DNA from: Edaphocola flava
Lineage (GTDB): Bacteria; Bacteroidota; Bacteroidia; Chitinophagales; Chitinophagaceae
NCBI RefSeq assembly: GCF_004118155.1
Contig: NZ_SAIQ01000002.1
Span: forward strand, 1-64,000
DNA length: 64,000 nucleotides
Reading direction: 5' to 3'
In this document: piece after piece, positions 17,184 through 25,420 of the stretch
Position numbering within the stretch: the stretch's first letter is position 1
Layout: every line of letters begins with the position of its first letter
The notes under the pieces: model-generated
Told to the model about the DNA's origin: nothing
The model's database searches: none
Seen by the model: only the letters and a program-made list of their open reading frames with translations
Position numbers and translations under genes: made by a program

Positions 17184-18342
17184 TAAAAATTTTAGACGTA
17201 CTAATAGTATATGAGCTATGGTGTTCATTTTCCAAATCAACATAAACTCCAGATATTTTCTTCCATTTTAATATCGCGAAGATTGCATTCAGCGCATTCA
17301 GTTCTGCAATCTGAATATTAGTTGCATATTCATTATTATCTGAACCTTGTGAAAAGATACGAAGAGGTAGATGGTCATTTTTGCCACTAGTGGAAGAAGT
17401 AACTCTTAGAGCACCTGTAAGCTTACCATCAACGATATTAACACCTAAACCGACATCAGAAAATGAAATACCTATACGAACCAAATAATCTGTTATCATC
17501 TTCCTTATCTCATTTTTATCAACACAAACAAATACATAATCCATTTTATCTAAATCTAGTAGATTTTCTTCCTTCAAATAATAGTCATGGACATAAATAT
17601 ACTTGTGCATGTTAGAATATAGCCTTTGATAATATTCAGCTTTTCTCAGATTTTCATTGAGGTCACTCTTTGATGCTGCGCCTGGTGAACGAAAAGCGTT
17701 GTGTTGGCCAAAGCTATCCCCATCAAAAAGATGGATTTCCTTTACAGGTGCTTTAGCTACCATATCCAAAATATATGCTCCAGTACCTCCCAAACCAATA
17801 ATTGCAATTTTCTGTCCTTCCAATTTTGCATTAACTGCTTCTATATTAGCTCGGCTCGAATTGGTGTCAATATATTGAAATACAGTTTCATCGGCAATGT
17901 CTGCTATCACCTTAAAGGTTTTTTCGGTAACAGAAGGGTCTATATATTTCGCAGGTGCGGAAATAATATCTGCATACCTTTTGACTTTTTCATAATAATT
18001 TGGATATCCTGTAGTAGGCTTATTAGAAAAGGATCTGTTTACAGTAATCTGACTATTCAGTACAGAGTTCACATTACTATGCTGAATAGCTGTTATTATT
18101 GTACCATCAATACTACAGGGATTATCCCCTATAAAATATATAACATGATTATCTGGAGCTGTTGTCATGTTACTACCACTTAACGTTAGTGTGCTTACCA
18201 ACACTCCATATTGTATTTGCCTATTTTGATCGACAAATGGTATATGATGGATAAGTAAATATCCACCACTTACCTCGATCTCATAACCCTCGTCTCTTAG
18301 ACGTTTAAGGTCGGAACTACGATTTATCAGTTTCTGTGACAT
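17161..18342 (-). CDS. DUF6791-ThiF fusion, E1-like ubiquitin-activating enzyme
   Basis: A 393-residue protein. The N-terminal ~150 residues (LINRSSDLKRLRDEGYEIEV, HHIPFV, VIYFIGDNPCSIDG) match DUF6791. The C-terminal part is a ThiF/E1 adenylation domain with the nucleotide loop KIAIIGLGGTGAYILD (about 178-193) and HLFDGDSFGQHNAFR. ThiF/E1 enzymes adenylate the C-terminus of a ubiquitin-like protein. Only two cysteines exist: C76 in DUF6791 and C273 in DYVFVCVD. The usual E1 crossover-loop cysteine is therefore absent, and C76 is the best candidate for a thioester or E2-like step. The gene overlaps the multiubiquitin gene by 26 bp and the DUF6527 gene by about 23 bp, showing translational coupling. 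Base composition is AT-rich, like the rest of the island. Confidence 0.88.
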   Translation of the reverse strand: MSQKLINRSSDLKRLRDEGYEIEVSGGYLLIHHIPFVDQNRQIQYGVLVSTLTLSGSNMTTAPDNHVIYFIGDNPCSIDGTIITAIQHSNVNSVLNSQITVNRSFSNKPTTGYPNYYEKVKRYADIISAPAKYIDPSVTEKTFKVIADIADETVFQYIDTNSSRANIEAVNAKLEGQKIAIIGLGGTGAYILDMVAKAPVKEIHLFDGDSFGQHNAFRSPGAASKSDLNENLRKAEYYQRLYSNMHKYIYVHDYYLKEENLLDLDKMDYVFVCVDKNEIRKMITDYLVRIGISFSDVGLGVNIVDGKLTGALRVTSSTSGKNDHLPLRIFSQGSDNNEYATNIQIAELNALNAIFAILKWKKISGVYVDLENEHHSSYTISTSKIFNEDVVRT

Positions 18343-19006
18343 CGAATATCATTTTATTTTTAATGCGAACAATTGAACCTTTAACCAGAGTGCCTTCTGG
18401 TTTAGGATCCCAACCTCTACTGTATGTAACTGTACAACCTTTGTTTGGGTTATTATCGTATGACCCAAAAGCCAAAATAACTAATTGTTCAAAAGAGATG
18501 TTTTCTTCTTTCCATGTGTACTGACGTGCATTGACAATAATAGTTACCTCGACTTGTCTTGGTTTAGAGAAGAATCTCTCTTTGCCAGGACGGGCTAAAT
18601 CAACTATTTCATCATCAAATATTTGATCATCTTGCCAGCCTTCCTTGATGTCAAGGAAGATGGCATCTTCAGCAGGTATGTTACCCAGCTCTCTTATTTG
18701 TATACCTCTGATGTATTGTTTGTACCAGGTAAAAGGCTTATCATTAATGGAAAATTGAAGTTTTTTCTTTACAAAGAAATATTCAATTTCAAGCCGAGCT
18801 AGGTTAACTTGTTTCTCATTTTCAATAAGCTCATCTTGATAAGGTTTGCTAATTGACAAAAACAATTCTGTTTCGATTGGTATGCCAGCTTTTAATTTTA
18901 GTTCTTTTCCACTCCAATACTGTTGATCTGTATAAAATGTGCGGTTTTCAACCTTAAATTCTAGAAGCTGCTTACGGTTTCCTTGCTGATCAATTTGATT
19001 TTGCAT
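18317..19006 (-). CDS. Multiubiquitin protein with three ubiquitin-like repeats
   Basis: A 229-residue protein made of three tandem ubiquitin-like units, roughly residues 13-80, 82-148 and 150-229. The units share a pattern such as LEFKVENRTFY, LQFSINDKPFTWY and VTIIVNARQYTW at the start. The last unit ends GTLVKGSIVRIKNKMIFDVT followed by ETDKS, which is the multiubiquitin family ending as I recall it. There is no terminal di-glycine, so conjugation would need processing or a different chemistry. It is the first gene of a three-gene minus-strand operon with an E1-like enzyme and DUF6527. Related bacterial ubiquitin-like operons have been linked to phage defence, but the role of this multiubiquitin type is not known to me. 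Confidence 0.85.
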   Translation of the reverse strand: MQNQIDQQGNRKQLLEFKVENRTFYTDQQYWSGKELKLKAGIPIETELFLSISKPYQDELIENEKQVNLARLEIEYFFVKKKLQFSINDKPFTWYKQYIRGIQIRELGNIPAEDAIFLDIKEGWQDDQIFDDEIVDLARPGKERFFSKPRQVEVTIIVNARQYTWKEENISFEQLVILAFGSYDNNPNKGCTVTYSRGWDPKPEGTLVKGSIVRIKNKMIFDVTETDKS

Positions 19007-19152
19007 ATATAGTAAAGTTTATGTTTATAGTGAATAATGCTAACCGCAATGTATTTTTTCCTATAAATAAAATAATATTTCTTAAACCAATACCTTAATT
19101 CATATGATTAAAAAGTATATGTTTTTGGTTTTGTATGCGGAAGTAAATATTT

Positions 19153-19183
19153 TTTGACACAAAAGGGAAAAAAATTAACTTTA
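19153..19183 (+). promoter_or_regulatory. Candidate Bacteroidota promoter of the PurZ/macro operon
   Basis: TTTG at 19153-19156 and TAACTTTA at 19176-19183 are separated by 19 bp. This fits the Bacteroidota vegetative consensus TTTG-N19-TAnnTTTG with one mismatch. It ends 49 bp before the sigma-like gene. Confidence 0.55.
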
Positions 19184-19232
19184 ATAGCATATATATTATT
19201 ATACCCAACTATGTGTTGATAAACTCTCATGA

Positions 19233-19820
19233 ATGGATACAGTTTTTTGGGAAAATGTGATCACCCAATTATTAGCATATGCAGATCAGCTTTTAAAAAC
19301 TCATGCCTGGTTTCGCGGAAAAGCATCAGATACGTCAATTAAAGGAAGGCAAGCTGAAGACTATGTACAGGAAACGATCGCTAGATATCTAGATGATCCT
19401 GATAATTATGACCCATCAAAAGGGGAATTGATAAAATATTTAAAATATTACATACTTCGTCGCCTTGTAAGTAATGACTCTAAAAGCTTGGAAAACACTG
19501 TAAATATTGATCTTTTCGGCTGGAAAAACGATGACTTGGAATCTGACATGGAGTTTTGGGAGAAATTGATGCCGGTGGAAGACTGCGATTTCGACTCAAA
19601 CATCGATTTTGAGCAAATTTTAAATGATATTTGCCATAATTTAGTCGATGATCCTGAATGCACGGTGATATTTAACTTGACACGGAAGAATGGTTATAAA
19701 AGACGGGAAGTTATCAGAGAAGTAAGCTTTACCGAGGATCAATTCGATAACGCAATGAAGCGTCTAAATAGAATCTTAAAGAAAGTAGCAAAAAAATATA
19801 GTATAAATCAAACGCTATGA
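19233..19820 (+). CDS. Sigma-70-like regulatory protein, first gene of the cassette
   Basis: A 195-residue helical protein. The segment QAEDYVQETIARYLDDPDNY, followed by YDPSKGELIKYLKYYILRRL, resembles sigma-70 region 2. The C-terminal part (REVSFTEDQFDNAMKRLNRI) could be a region-4-like helix-turn-helix. Such divergent sigma-like proteins often sit next to IrrE-type peptidase genes in Bacteroidota. The TGA stop overlaps the ATG of the next gene (ATGA), so the two are coupled. A role in switching on the cassette is inferred. The sequence is far from housekeeping sigma factors and may have lost polymerase binding. Confidence 0.6.
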   Translation: MDTVFWENVITQLLAYADQLLKTHAWFRGKASDTSIKGRQAEDYVQETIARYLDDPDNYDPSKGELIKYLKYYILRRLVSNDSKSLENTVNIDLFGWKNDDLESDMEFWEKLMPVEDCDFDSNIDFEQILNDICHNLVDDPECTVIFNLTRKNGYKRREVIREVSFTEDQFDNAMKRLNRILKKVAKKYSINQTL

Positions 19821-21451
19821 GCAAGGTAAAAAAAACGGATAAGTACGACTTCCTGAAGCTCATAATGTCAAATATTGAATATAATAGTTCAACGACAGAA
19901 AGAGCGAAAGAATATTTGAAGGAGGTTGGATATAATGTTGACGCCGTAGTATCTCGGAATCTGGCTAAGGTTATGGAGCTTCAGATGAAAAAAACGAAGG
20001 AATCAACATCGGAAGAGAAGATTGTTCAACACAATGATCATAAGTATATATCCAACGAGTGGTACTGGACACATCCATCAGTACTAAGATTAATTAATGA
20101 ATCACAAAATAGAGATCCAATCAGTGCAATAAAGGACCGCGCAAGGGAAGCTGTAATAAAGGGATTTGAAATGGGCTGGGAAGGTCCTCCATATGACCCA
20201 ATTGCCTTGGCTAGGCTTTTAAATATTGATATTTTTCCTAATGATCAAGTAGCCGATGCTTGTATCAGGACAACTTCAGCTTCATCTTATCAAATTCAAT
20301 ATAACCCACAGCAAAAACAAACAAGAATCAACTTTTCAGTTGCGCACGAAATTGCGCATACTTTATTTAGCGATTGCGCACAAGCAGATATTAGACATCG
20401 AGAACAATATCCTACGGCTGAAAACCGTCAATTAGAACGATTGTGTAATGCTGCAGCCGCCGAGATTCAATTACCATATGCAGTGTTTTCTCATGATGCT
20501 GATATTGTAAATCCTTCTATGAAAGGCCTAATTGAATTGGCTATGAAATATAAGGCGTCTTTAGAGTCTGTTTTTATTCGATATACAGAGGTTATAAATA
20601 GACCTTGTGCTGTAATTATTGGCATATTCGATTCGGTTAATAAAATCAAACTTGATTATCATACTGCATCAAAAAGCTTCCCTGTCGATTTAAATAAGGA
20701 TTTTAATGTTCCTATTGATTCTGGAGCTTTTGATTGTTATACACCTGGACATACTGCGGAAGATTTAGAACCATGGGTTTTATCTAATGGAATGCGCTTT
20801 TATGCATCATCGGTTGGGATATCAGCTTATCGAAAAGATAATAAACCTCGAGTTGGAATTTTACTTGTTCCAGAACATATTGCTGTAGCCAATATGGAGG
20901 AGCGAAAGGTTATTATTGAGTATGGTGATGCTACAAAGCCACGTGGTGGTGGAAATAAAATAATTGCACAAGTTGTAAATACTAGTGGAGCTTTGGGTGC
21001 GGGATTTGGCAAATCCCTATCAAAGAATTATCCTCAAGTTAAAGACGCTATACTGAAATGGAAAACAGATAAGAGTAGTTTTATTTTAGGAAACTCCAAT
21101 TTTGTTGATGTAGGTGGCCAAGTCTATCTTTTCCAAATGCTGGCTCAAAAAGGGCTCATGGCAAAAAATAACGAAATTCCTTTAAAATATGATGAACTGA
21201 GAAAGTGCTTGATTCAATTGAGAATTAAAGCTTTAGAGATCGGAGCTTCTGTTCACATGCCAGCTATAGGAGCGGGTCAGGCGGGAGGAGATTGGAATTT
21301 GATTGTCGGAATGATCCATGATGAATTAAGTAATTACAATATAAAAGTACATATTTATCTTTTGCCTGGAAAACCATTTAATCCCAAGCAAAAATCATCC
21401 TTAACCCTCTTCAATGAACCTTCAACATGGGAGACAAAAAAGTTATTCTAG
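19817..21451 (+). CDS. ImmA/IrrE metallopeptidase fused to a macro domain
   Basis: A 544-residue protein. Residues ~110-225 form an ImmA/IrrE zinc peptidase: SVAHEIAHTLFSDCAQ (HEIAH 177-181) with a likely third ligand Glu in QLERLCNAAAAEIQLP (about 207). Residues ~360-530 form a macro domain: VNTSGALGAGFGKSLSKNYP, VHMPAIGAGQAGGDWNLIVG and VHIYLLPGKPF. Macro domains of this ALC1/TARG1-like type bind or remove ADP-ribose; the DarG antitoxin is one example. IrrE peptidases cleave repressors when activated. The fusion suggests ADP-ribose sensing coupled to proteolysis, or an antitoxin with a release switch. It overlaps the sigma-like gene by 4 bp and the next gene by 25 bp. I know of no characterised protein with this exact architecture. 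Confidence 0.85.
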   Translation: MSKVKKTDKYDFLKLIMSNIEYNSSTTERAKEYLKEVGYNVDAVVSRNLAKVMELQMKKTKESTSEEKIVQHNDHKYISNEWYWTHPSVLRLINESQNRDPISAIKDRAREAVIKGFEMGWEGPPYDPIALARLLNIDIFPNDQVADACIRTTSASSYQIQYNPQQKQTRINFSVAHEIAHTLFSDCAQADIRHREQYPTAENRQLERLCNAAAAEIQLPYAVFSHDADIVNPSMKGLIELAMKYKASLESVFIRYTEVINRPCAVIIGIFDSVNKIKLDYHTASKSFPVDLNKDFNVPIDSGAFDCYTPGHTAEDLEPWVLSNGMRFYASSVGISAYRKDNKPRVGILLVPEHIAVANMEERKVIIEYGDATKPRGGGNKIIAQVVNTSGALGAGFGKSLSKNYPQVKDAILKWKTDKSSFILGNSNFVDVGGQVYLFQMLAQKGLMAKNNEIPLKYDELRKCLIQLRIKALEIGASVHMPAIGAGQAGGDWNLIVGMIHDELSNYNIKVHIYLLPGKPFNPKQKSSLTLFNEPSTWETKKLF

Positions 21452-23064
21452 TTCTGTCGGGAGAAATTTGTACTGGGAAAAGTACATTAACAGAAAAGCT
21501 GAAAGATCGATTTGGTTTTAGGCATTGTAAAACGAAAGAAGGATTATATGATTTCGCACAAAGAGAATTGAAAGGAAAACCCCCTGATCGGACATTTTTA
21601 CAGCAATTCGGAGAGAGGCTGGATAAAGAAGATGGTGGCAAATGGGTCCTTGAGTATTTTCAACATCTTTTTTCATCTAATTTTACAGAACATGCATTAT
21701 ATGTTGTAGACTCTGTAAGAATTTTAGAACAGATCCAACATATTCGGTCTGCTTATAGTTATTTCGTCTACCATATACATTTAGAAGCATCTTCGGAAAC
21801 TCTTAAGAGAAGATTTTTGCAACGTCACGAAGATGGTGGCTTGGAAGAAAGTGAACAATATGAAAAATATAAAAAATATAAAGCTGACCAAACTGAAACA
21901 CAAGTTAACAAGCTCAGTACAGAAGCAGATTTAATTATTGATACGGACAAATGTAATGAGGAAGATGTATTTATAAGGGTAGCGAGCTTTTTCAAACTTC
22001 TCCCATCTACAGAAAACAGTCTTGTCGATGTGTTAATTGGAGGCCAATTCGGCTCTGAAGGTAAGGGCCAGATTGCTGCACATATTTCTCCTGAATATGA
22101 ATGTTTAGTTCGCGTTGGGGGACCCAATGCAGGGCATACAGTATATAACGAACCCAATAATCATGTTTTCCATCTTTTACCTTCGGGTACTTTCCGTGCA
22201 CCTAATGCCAAAATTCTTATTGGCGCTGGGGCTGTATTAAATTTAGAGAGAATACTTGCAGAAATTCAGGCATTTGAAATTGAAAAAGGCCGTTTAATTA
22301 TAGATGAGAATGTTAATATTATAACTTCTGAAGATATAGCTATGGAGCAAAAGATTAAGGAAAATATTGGATCTACCGGACAAGGAGTTGGTGCTGCCAC
22401 AGCCTCTAATATTTTATCCCGTCTTTTTGCAAACGAGAATCATAAGGCTAAAAAATTTCAGGAGCTTAAACACTTCATTGGGGATACTGGTGCAGAGCTA
22501 GAAAAATTATATGCTCAAAATAAAAAAATTCTGCTCGAAGGTACTCAAGGATCTGCTTTAAGCTTACACCACGGTACCTACCCACATGTCACCTCCCGCG
22601 ATACGTCAGTATCTGGATGTCTTTCCGAAGCAGGAATCTCCCCTAGACGAGTTCGTAAAGTAATAATGGTGACTAGAACATATCCTATTCGAGTTGGAGG
22701 AACATCAGGGCCTTTTGGTAGTAATGAAATAGATTTCGCTACCATTGCTCAACGATCAGGAAAAAAACTTGAGGATCTAGTAAAAAAAGAGATTACAACT
22801 ACAACGAAACGGCCAAGAAGAATTGCCGAGTTTAGCTGGGACTTGTTTAGAAAGGCTTGTGAATTAAATTCACCAACAGATATTGCACTAACTTTTACGG
22901 ACTATATTTCAGATTCAAATGAACTTGCAAGACGTTATGAAAATCTTACCGAGGATACACGTAAATTTATAGAAGAAATTGAGCGATGCTCAGGTGTAAA
23001 AGTATCCCTTATAGGGACTAAATTTAACTTCCGATCTGTTATTGATCGGAGAAATTGGAGCTAA
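21427..23064 (+). CDS. P-loop kinase fused to a PurZ-like adenylosuccinate synthetase
   Basis: A 545-residue two-domain protein. Residues 5-195 form a nucleotide/dephospho-CoA-kinase-like domain with a P-loop (SGEICTGKSTL, 11-21). Residues ~198-545 form a short, archaeal/phage-type adenylosuccinate synthetase: VDVLIGGQFGSEGKGQIAAH, VGGPNAGHTV (H237), STGQGVGAA, LEGTQGSALSLHHGTYPHV. Bacterial PurA has GDEGKG with a catalytic Asp; here it is GSEGKG (Ser210). An Asp replacement at this site is the reported mark of phage PurZ, which joins aspartate to dGMP in making 2-aminoadenine. The substrate here is therefore probably not IMP, and this is not housekeeping purA. The kinase part might act on the product nucleotide. 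It overlaps both neighbours (25 bp, and TAATG with the next gene). Confidence 0.85.
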   Translation: MGDKKVILVLSGEICTGKSTLTEKLKDRFGFRHCKTKEGLYDFAQRELKGKPPDRTFLQQFGERLDKEDGGKWVLEYFQHLFSSNFTEHALYVVDSVRILEQIQHIRSAYSYFVYHIHLEASSETLKRRFLQRHEDGGLEESEQYEKYKKYKADQTETQVNKLSTEADLIIDTDKCNEEDVFIRVASFFKLLPSTENSLVDVLIGGQFGSEGKGQIAAHISPEYECLVRVGGPNAGHTVYNEPNNHVFHLLPSGTFRAPNAKILIGAGAVLNLERILAEIQAFEIEKGRLIIDENVNIITSEDIAMEQKIKENIGSTGQGVGAATASNILSRLFANENHKAKKFQELKHFIGDTGAELEKLYAQNKKILLEGTQGSALSLHHGTYPHVTSRDTSVSGCLSEAGISPRRVRKVIMVTRTYPIRVGGTSGPFGSNEIDFATIAQRSGKKLEDLVKKEITTTTKRPRRIAEFSWDLFRKACELNSPTDIALTFTDYISDSNELARRYENLTEDTRKFIEEIERCSGVKVSLIGTKFNFRSVIDRRNWS

Positions 23065-23696
23065 TGGAACTAAAAAAATTTATAAATGATAGATCATTCC
23101 TGTATCATTTAACTAATGAACAGAATGCAAGTAATATACTTAAAGAAGGCAAAATATATAGTGCGAATACTATAATAGATATGTCTAATGATAAAACTTA
23201 TAATTTGCACAAACGTTCACGAAGAACTGGGCATGTACAAATTGTAAGTAAAAAAGGGATTATTTCCCTCCGAGATCAGAGGCCAATCTCAGAGAAAGCG
23301 TTGGCAAAATGTCTTACTAATGATTGGAGTGTTGGAGATTTCCTATACCATTTAAATGATCGGGTATTTATGTGGCCTACACTAGAAAGACTTTGGAGGC
23401 ATTTCAAAAGATATGAACATGAAAAACCAACTATTTTTCGCTTCAGTACTAGCGAAATTATATCAGCAAATCCTCATGTTAAATTTTGTAGGCTAAATTC
23501 CGGTGCTACTAGAGCTAACTCTCATTTGGGGGGAAAGCCCCCAGCTCGTGGGATTGATACTTTTCTTTCTGCTGATCACTTTAAACAATCCGTCAGAGAG
23601 GTGGCTGAAGTTACATTTGAGGGTTGTTGTATTATTAATGGTCCTATTTGGATAGGAGAACGGCCTGATTCTGTATTTAAGCAAGTAGATACATAA
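23064..23696 (+). CDS. DUF7002/DarT-like putative ADP-ribosyltransferase
   Basis: A 210-residue protein starting at the ATG of a TAATG overlap with the PurZ-like gene; a TTG at 23055 is an alternative. The N-terminus SFLYHLTNEQNASNILKEGK resembles the DarT/RES-type start that binds NAD. It is followed by IISLRDQRPIS, FLYHLNDRVFMWP, and later LNSGATRAN, PARGIDTF and VREVAEVTFEG. This order matches DUF7002 as I know it. DarT enzymes ADP-ribosylate thymidines in DNA and are countered by macro-domain DarG. Having a macro-domain gene two genes upstream supports a toxin-like ADP-ribosylation role. The substrate is unknown. Confidence in the fold is moderate; activity is inferred. Confidence 0.65.
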   Translation: MELKKFINDRSFLYHLTNEQNASNILKEGKIYSANTIIDMSNDKTYNLHKRSRRTGHVQIVSKKGIISLRDQRPISEKALAKCLTNDWSVGDFLYHLNDRVFMWPTLERLWRHFKRYEHEKPTIFRFSTSEIISANPHVKFCRLNSGATRANSHLGGKPPARGIDTFLSADHFKQSVREVAEVTFEGCCIINGPIWIGERPDSVFKQVDT

Positions 23697-23826
23697 TTAA
23701 TTATTTTTCCAATATCATTTTAAATTTAAGAATGATATAATTCTAGCAATAGCGGCGGAGCTCTTAGCGAACTAATGAGCTTTTATTGTAAAAGAAAATC
23801 TAATTTACGTGATATAAATTTAGTTA

Positions 23827-24708
23827 ATGGAAAGACATGAAAAATCAGATTGGAAGTTTTTAGTCGGTACTTTAGCACTAATTTTTGTTCTGAAATTAAT
23901 TGGTCTGAAATTTCCAGTTTATTTTTTTGACTTCTTTACCTTTCTTTCTGTACTGACTGGTATTGGTCTACTTGTTTGGATGGCCCTTAAAACTGATAAA
24001 CTCGTAAGATTATCTCTAGCCAGTCTGTCTATTTTCCTATTCTTGCATTTAGTTGTATTTCCCTTTTTATATCTGATAATCATAAGCCGAAATCCTGAAT
24101 CAGTGGAATTTGATGGTTACGTATATAAAACTGAAAAAGCGAAAGCCATTAATGCTCTAAATACCTTGTTCAGAATTGATAACCTTAAGAAGCAGATCTC
24201 CCTCTTGCGTTTAATAGAATCTGCTCCTGATAGTATACGAAATATTAAACTTGAGGAACTAAAAAAACGCAAGGTGTCTTACAGGGAATTTATTATTGGA
24301 CTGAAAATGAAGCAGCCTATAGGAAGATTCAAAAGACCTAATCAGATGGAGTCATTAGTCTTTTATAATTCTAGAATGACTGAAATAACATATATTCTAA
24401 ATAGACCTGAAATATATGTCGGCGATGACAATACGATTGATAATTACAGACTAAAATTTCAAAAAATTTACGAAAGAGCTTTCCGAAGCTACAATTTAGA
24501 ATATCGGGCTATTAATCGATCACATTTTTGGGGATATAAAAATATACTTCCATTCACACTCAATATAACTCTTGGTGGGAACATAAAATGTCGAAGCGCA
24601 GGTGCCAATATTATATACTTCTTCCATTACTCCCTTGTTTGGATATTTCTTATTGGATTTCTCTCATCCCTAATGACCGATTTAGTTAAACGATTTAGTA
24701 AAATCTAA
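23827..24708 (+). CDS. Membrane protein of unknown function
   Basis: A 293-residue protein with three to four hydrophobic segments: residues ~10-50 (WKFLVGTLALIFVLKLIGLK and VYFFDFFTFLSVLTGIGLLV), ~60-85 (SLSIFLFLHLVVFPFLYLII) and ~262-285 (YFFHYSLVWIFLIGFLSSLM). Between them lies a ~160-residue basic soluble region. I do not recognise a family. It follows the DUF7002 gene by 130 bp and may belong to the same AT-rich acquired block. Whether it is functionally linked is not shown. Confidence 0.65.
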   Translation: MERHEKSDWKFLVGTLALIFVLKLIGLKFPVYFFDFFTFLSVLTGIGLLVWMALKTDKLVRLSLASLSIFLFLHLVVFPFLYLIIISRNPESVEFDGYVYKTEKAKAINALNTLFRIDNLKKQISLLRLIESAPDSIRNIKLEELKKRKVSYREFIIGLKMKQPIGRFKRPNQMESLVFYNSRMTEITYILNRPEIYVGDDNTIDNYRLKFQKIYERAFRSYNLEYRAINRSHFWGYKNILPFTLNITLGGNIKCRSAGANIIYFFHYSLVWIFLIGFLSSLMTDLVKRFSKI

Positions 24709-24738
24709 AACTGACAATCGACCGCACTAACAAGGGTT

Positions 24739-25065
24739 TTAAGCTCCAAGAATATATATCCCTGGTTTGTGGTACCCATCTTCTAAATATAAGAGTTGTG
24801 TAACTGTTGTGATGCCTCTCTTATGGTATTTTGCTATTATTTTGGGTGTAATATATCCTATTCGGCTAATGCAGTTGTTCTTTAAGTTTAATGCTACAAT
24901 TGGAATTAAACGGGTATTCCTGGCAATGAGCAATCTTGTAAATGTCAGTGGAATGCTTTTGCAGAGTATTTCTTTAGTTTGTTACAGCAGTACTGCAACT
25001 TTTCTATCAGCAGATGAGACGTTGCTTCTTTTCTGCTCCAACCCACCCACATTTGCTCATCAGTG
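24739..25065 (-). pseudogene. Decayed gene remnant of unknown identity
   Basis: The minus strand carries a coherent C-terminal stretch (ISRIGYITPKIIAKYHKRGI, TTVTQLLYLEDGYHKPGIYI, LGA, stop). Upstream, in another frame, is EQMWVGWSRKEATSHLLIEK. One frameshift would join the two. I do not recognise the family. The regular amino-acid pattern argues for a former gene rather than chance. Confidence 0.35.
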
Positions 25066-25389
25066 ATGCTTTCTCTCCAATCCTTTATTGGTAGCACATT
25101 CTGTAGCTAATTAATTTGAAACAATTGCCACGCTTTGTAGGAACAATTGACAGAAGTATGCAATATTGAAATAGAAAGTTCCATGTCCTTGTTTTTATAA
25201 CTTTAGACGTGGAGTTAACATGGAAAGGAGTCAAAAGTATATACATGCCTTAATAACTTTAACTGTTTATTTTTAGATGTGATTAAATTTTTTTTATTGA
25301 TGCTAAACATTCCTAAAATCCTAGTTTCAAACTGCCCAAAAAACTTAAGATCGGTATTAAATGTTCGATTAAACTCCCTCTCTCTCCGC

Positions 25390-25420
25390 AAAGAGCTTCA
25401 CAGAAATGTGGAGCTCTTTT
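25390..25420. terminator. Hairpin terminator of the CACA-loop type
   Basis: AAAGAGCTTCACA-GAAA-TGTGGAGCTCTTT followed by TGCTTT. It shares its CACA/TGTG loop end with hairpins at 33585 and 35870. Confidence 0.65.

Noticed and set aside
16728..19006. Type II CBASS or BilABCD operon
   Set aside because: No CD-NTase, no separate E2 and no JAB peptidase gene is present; the proteins match the multiubiquitin/DUF6527 type.
21990..23064. Housekeeping purA
   Set aside because: The key Asp is Ser, the domain is the short archaeal/phage type and it is fused to a kinase in a defence-like operon.
19817..23696. Classical DarTG toxin-antitoxin pair
   Set aside because: The macro domain is fused to an IrrE peptidase, the transferase resembles DUF7002 rather than DarT itself, and a PurZ-like gene lies between them.
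24767..25066. 99-residue plus-strand frame with hydrophobic character
   Set aside because: It lies opposite the decayed minus-strand frame, which has the more protein-like sequence.
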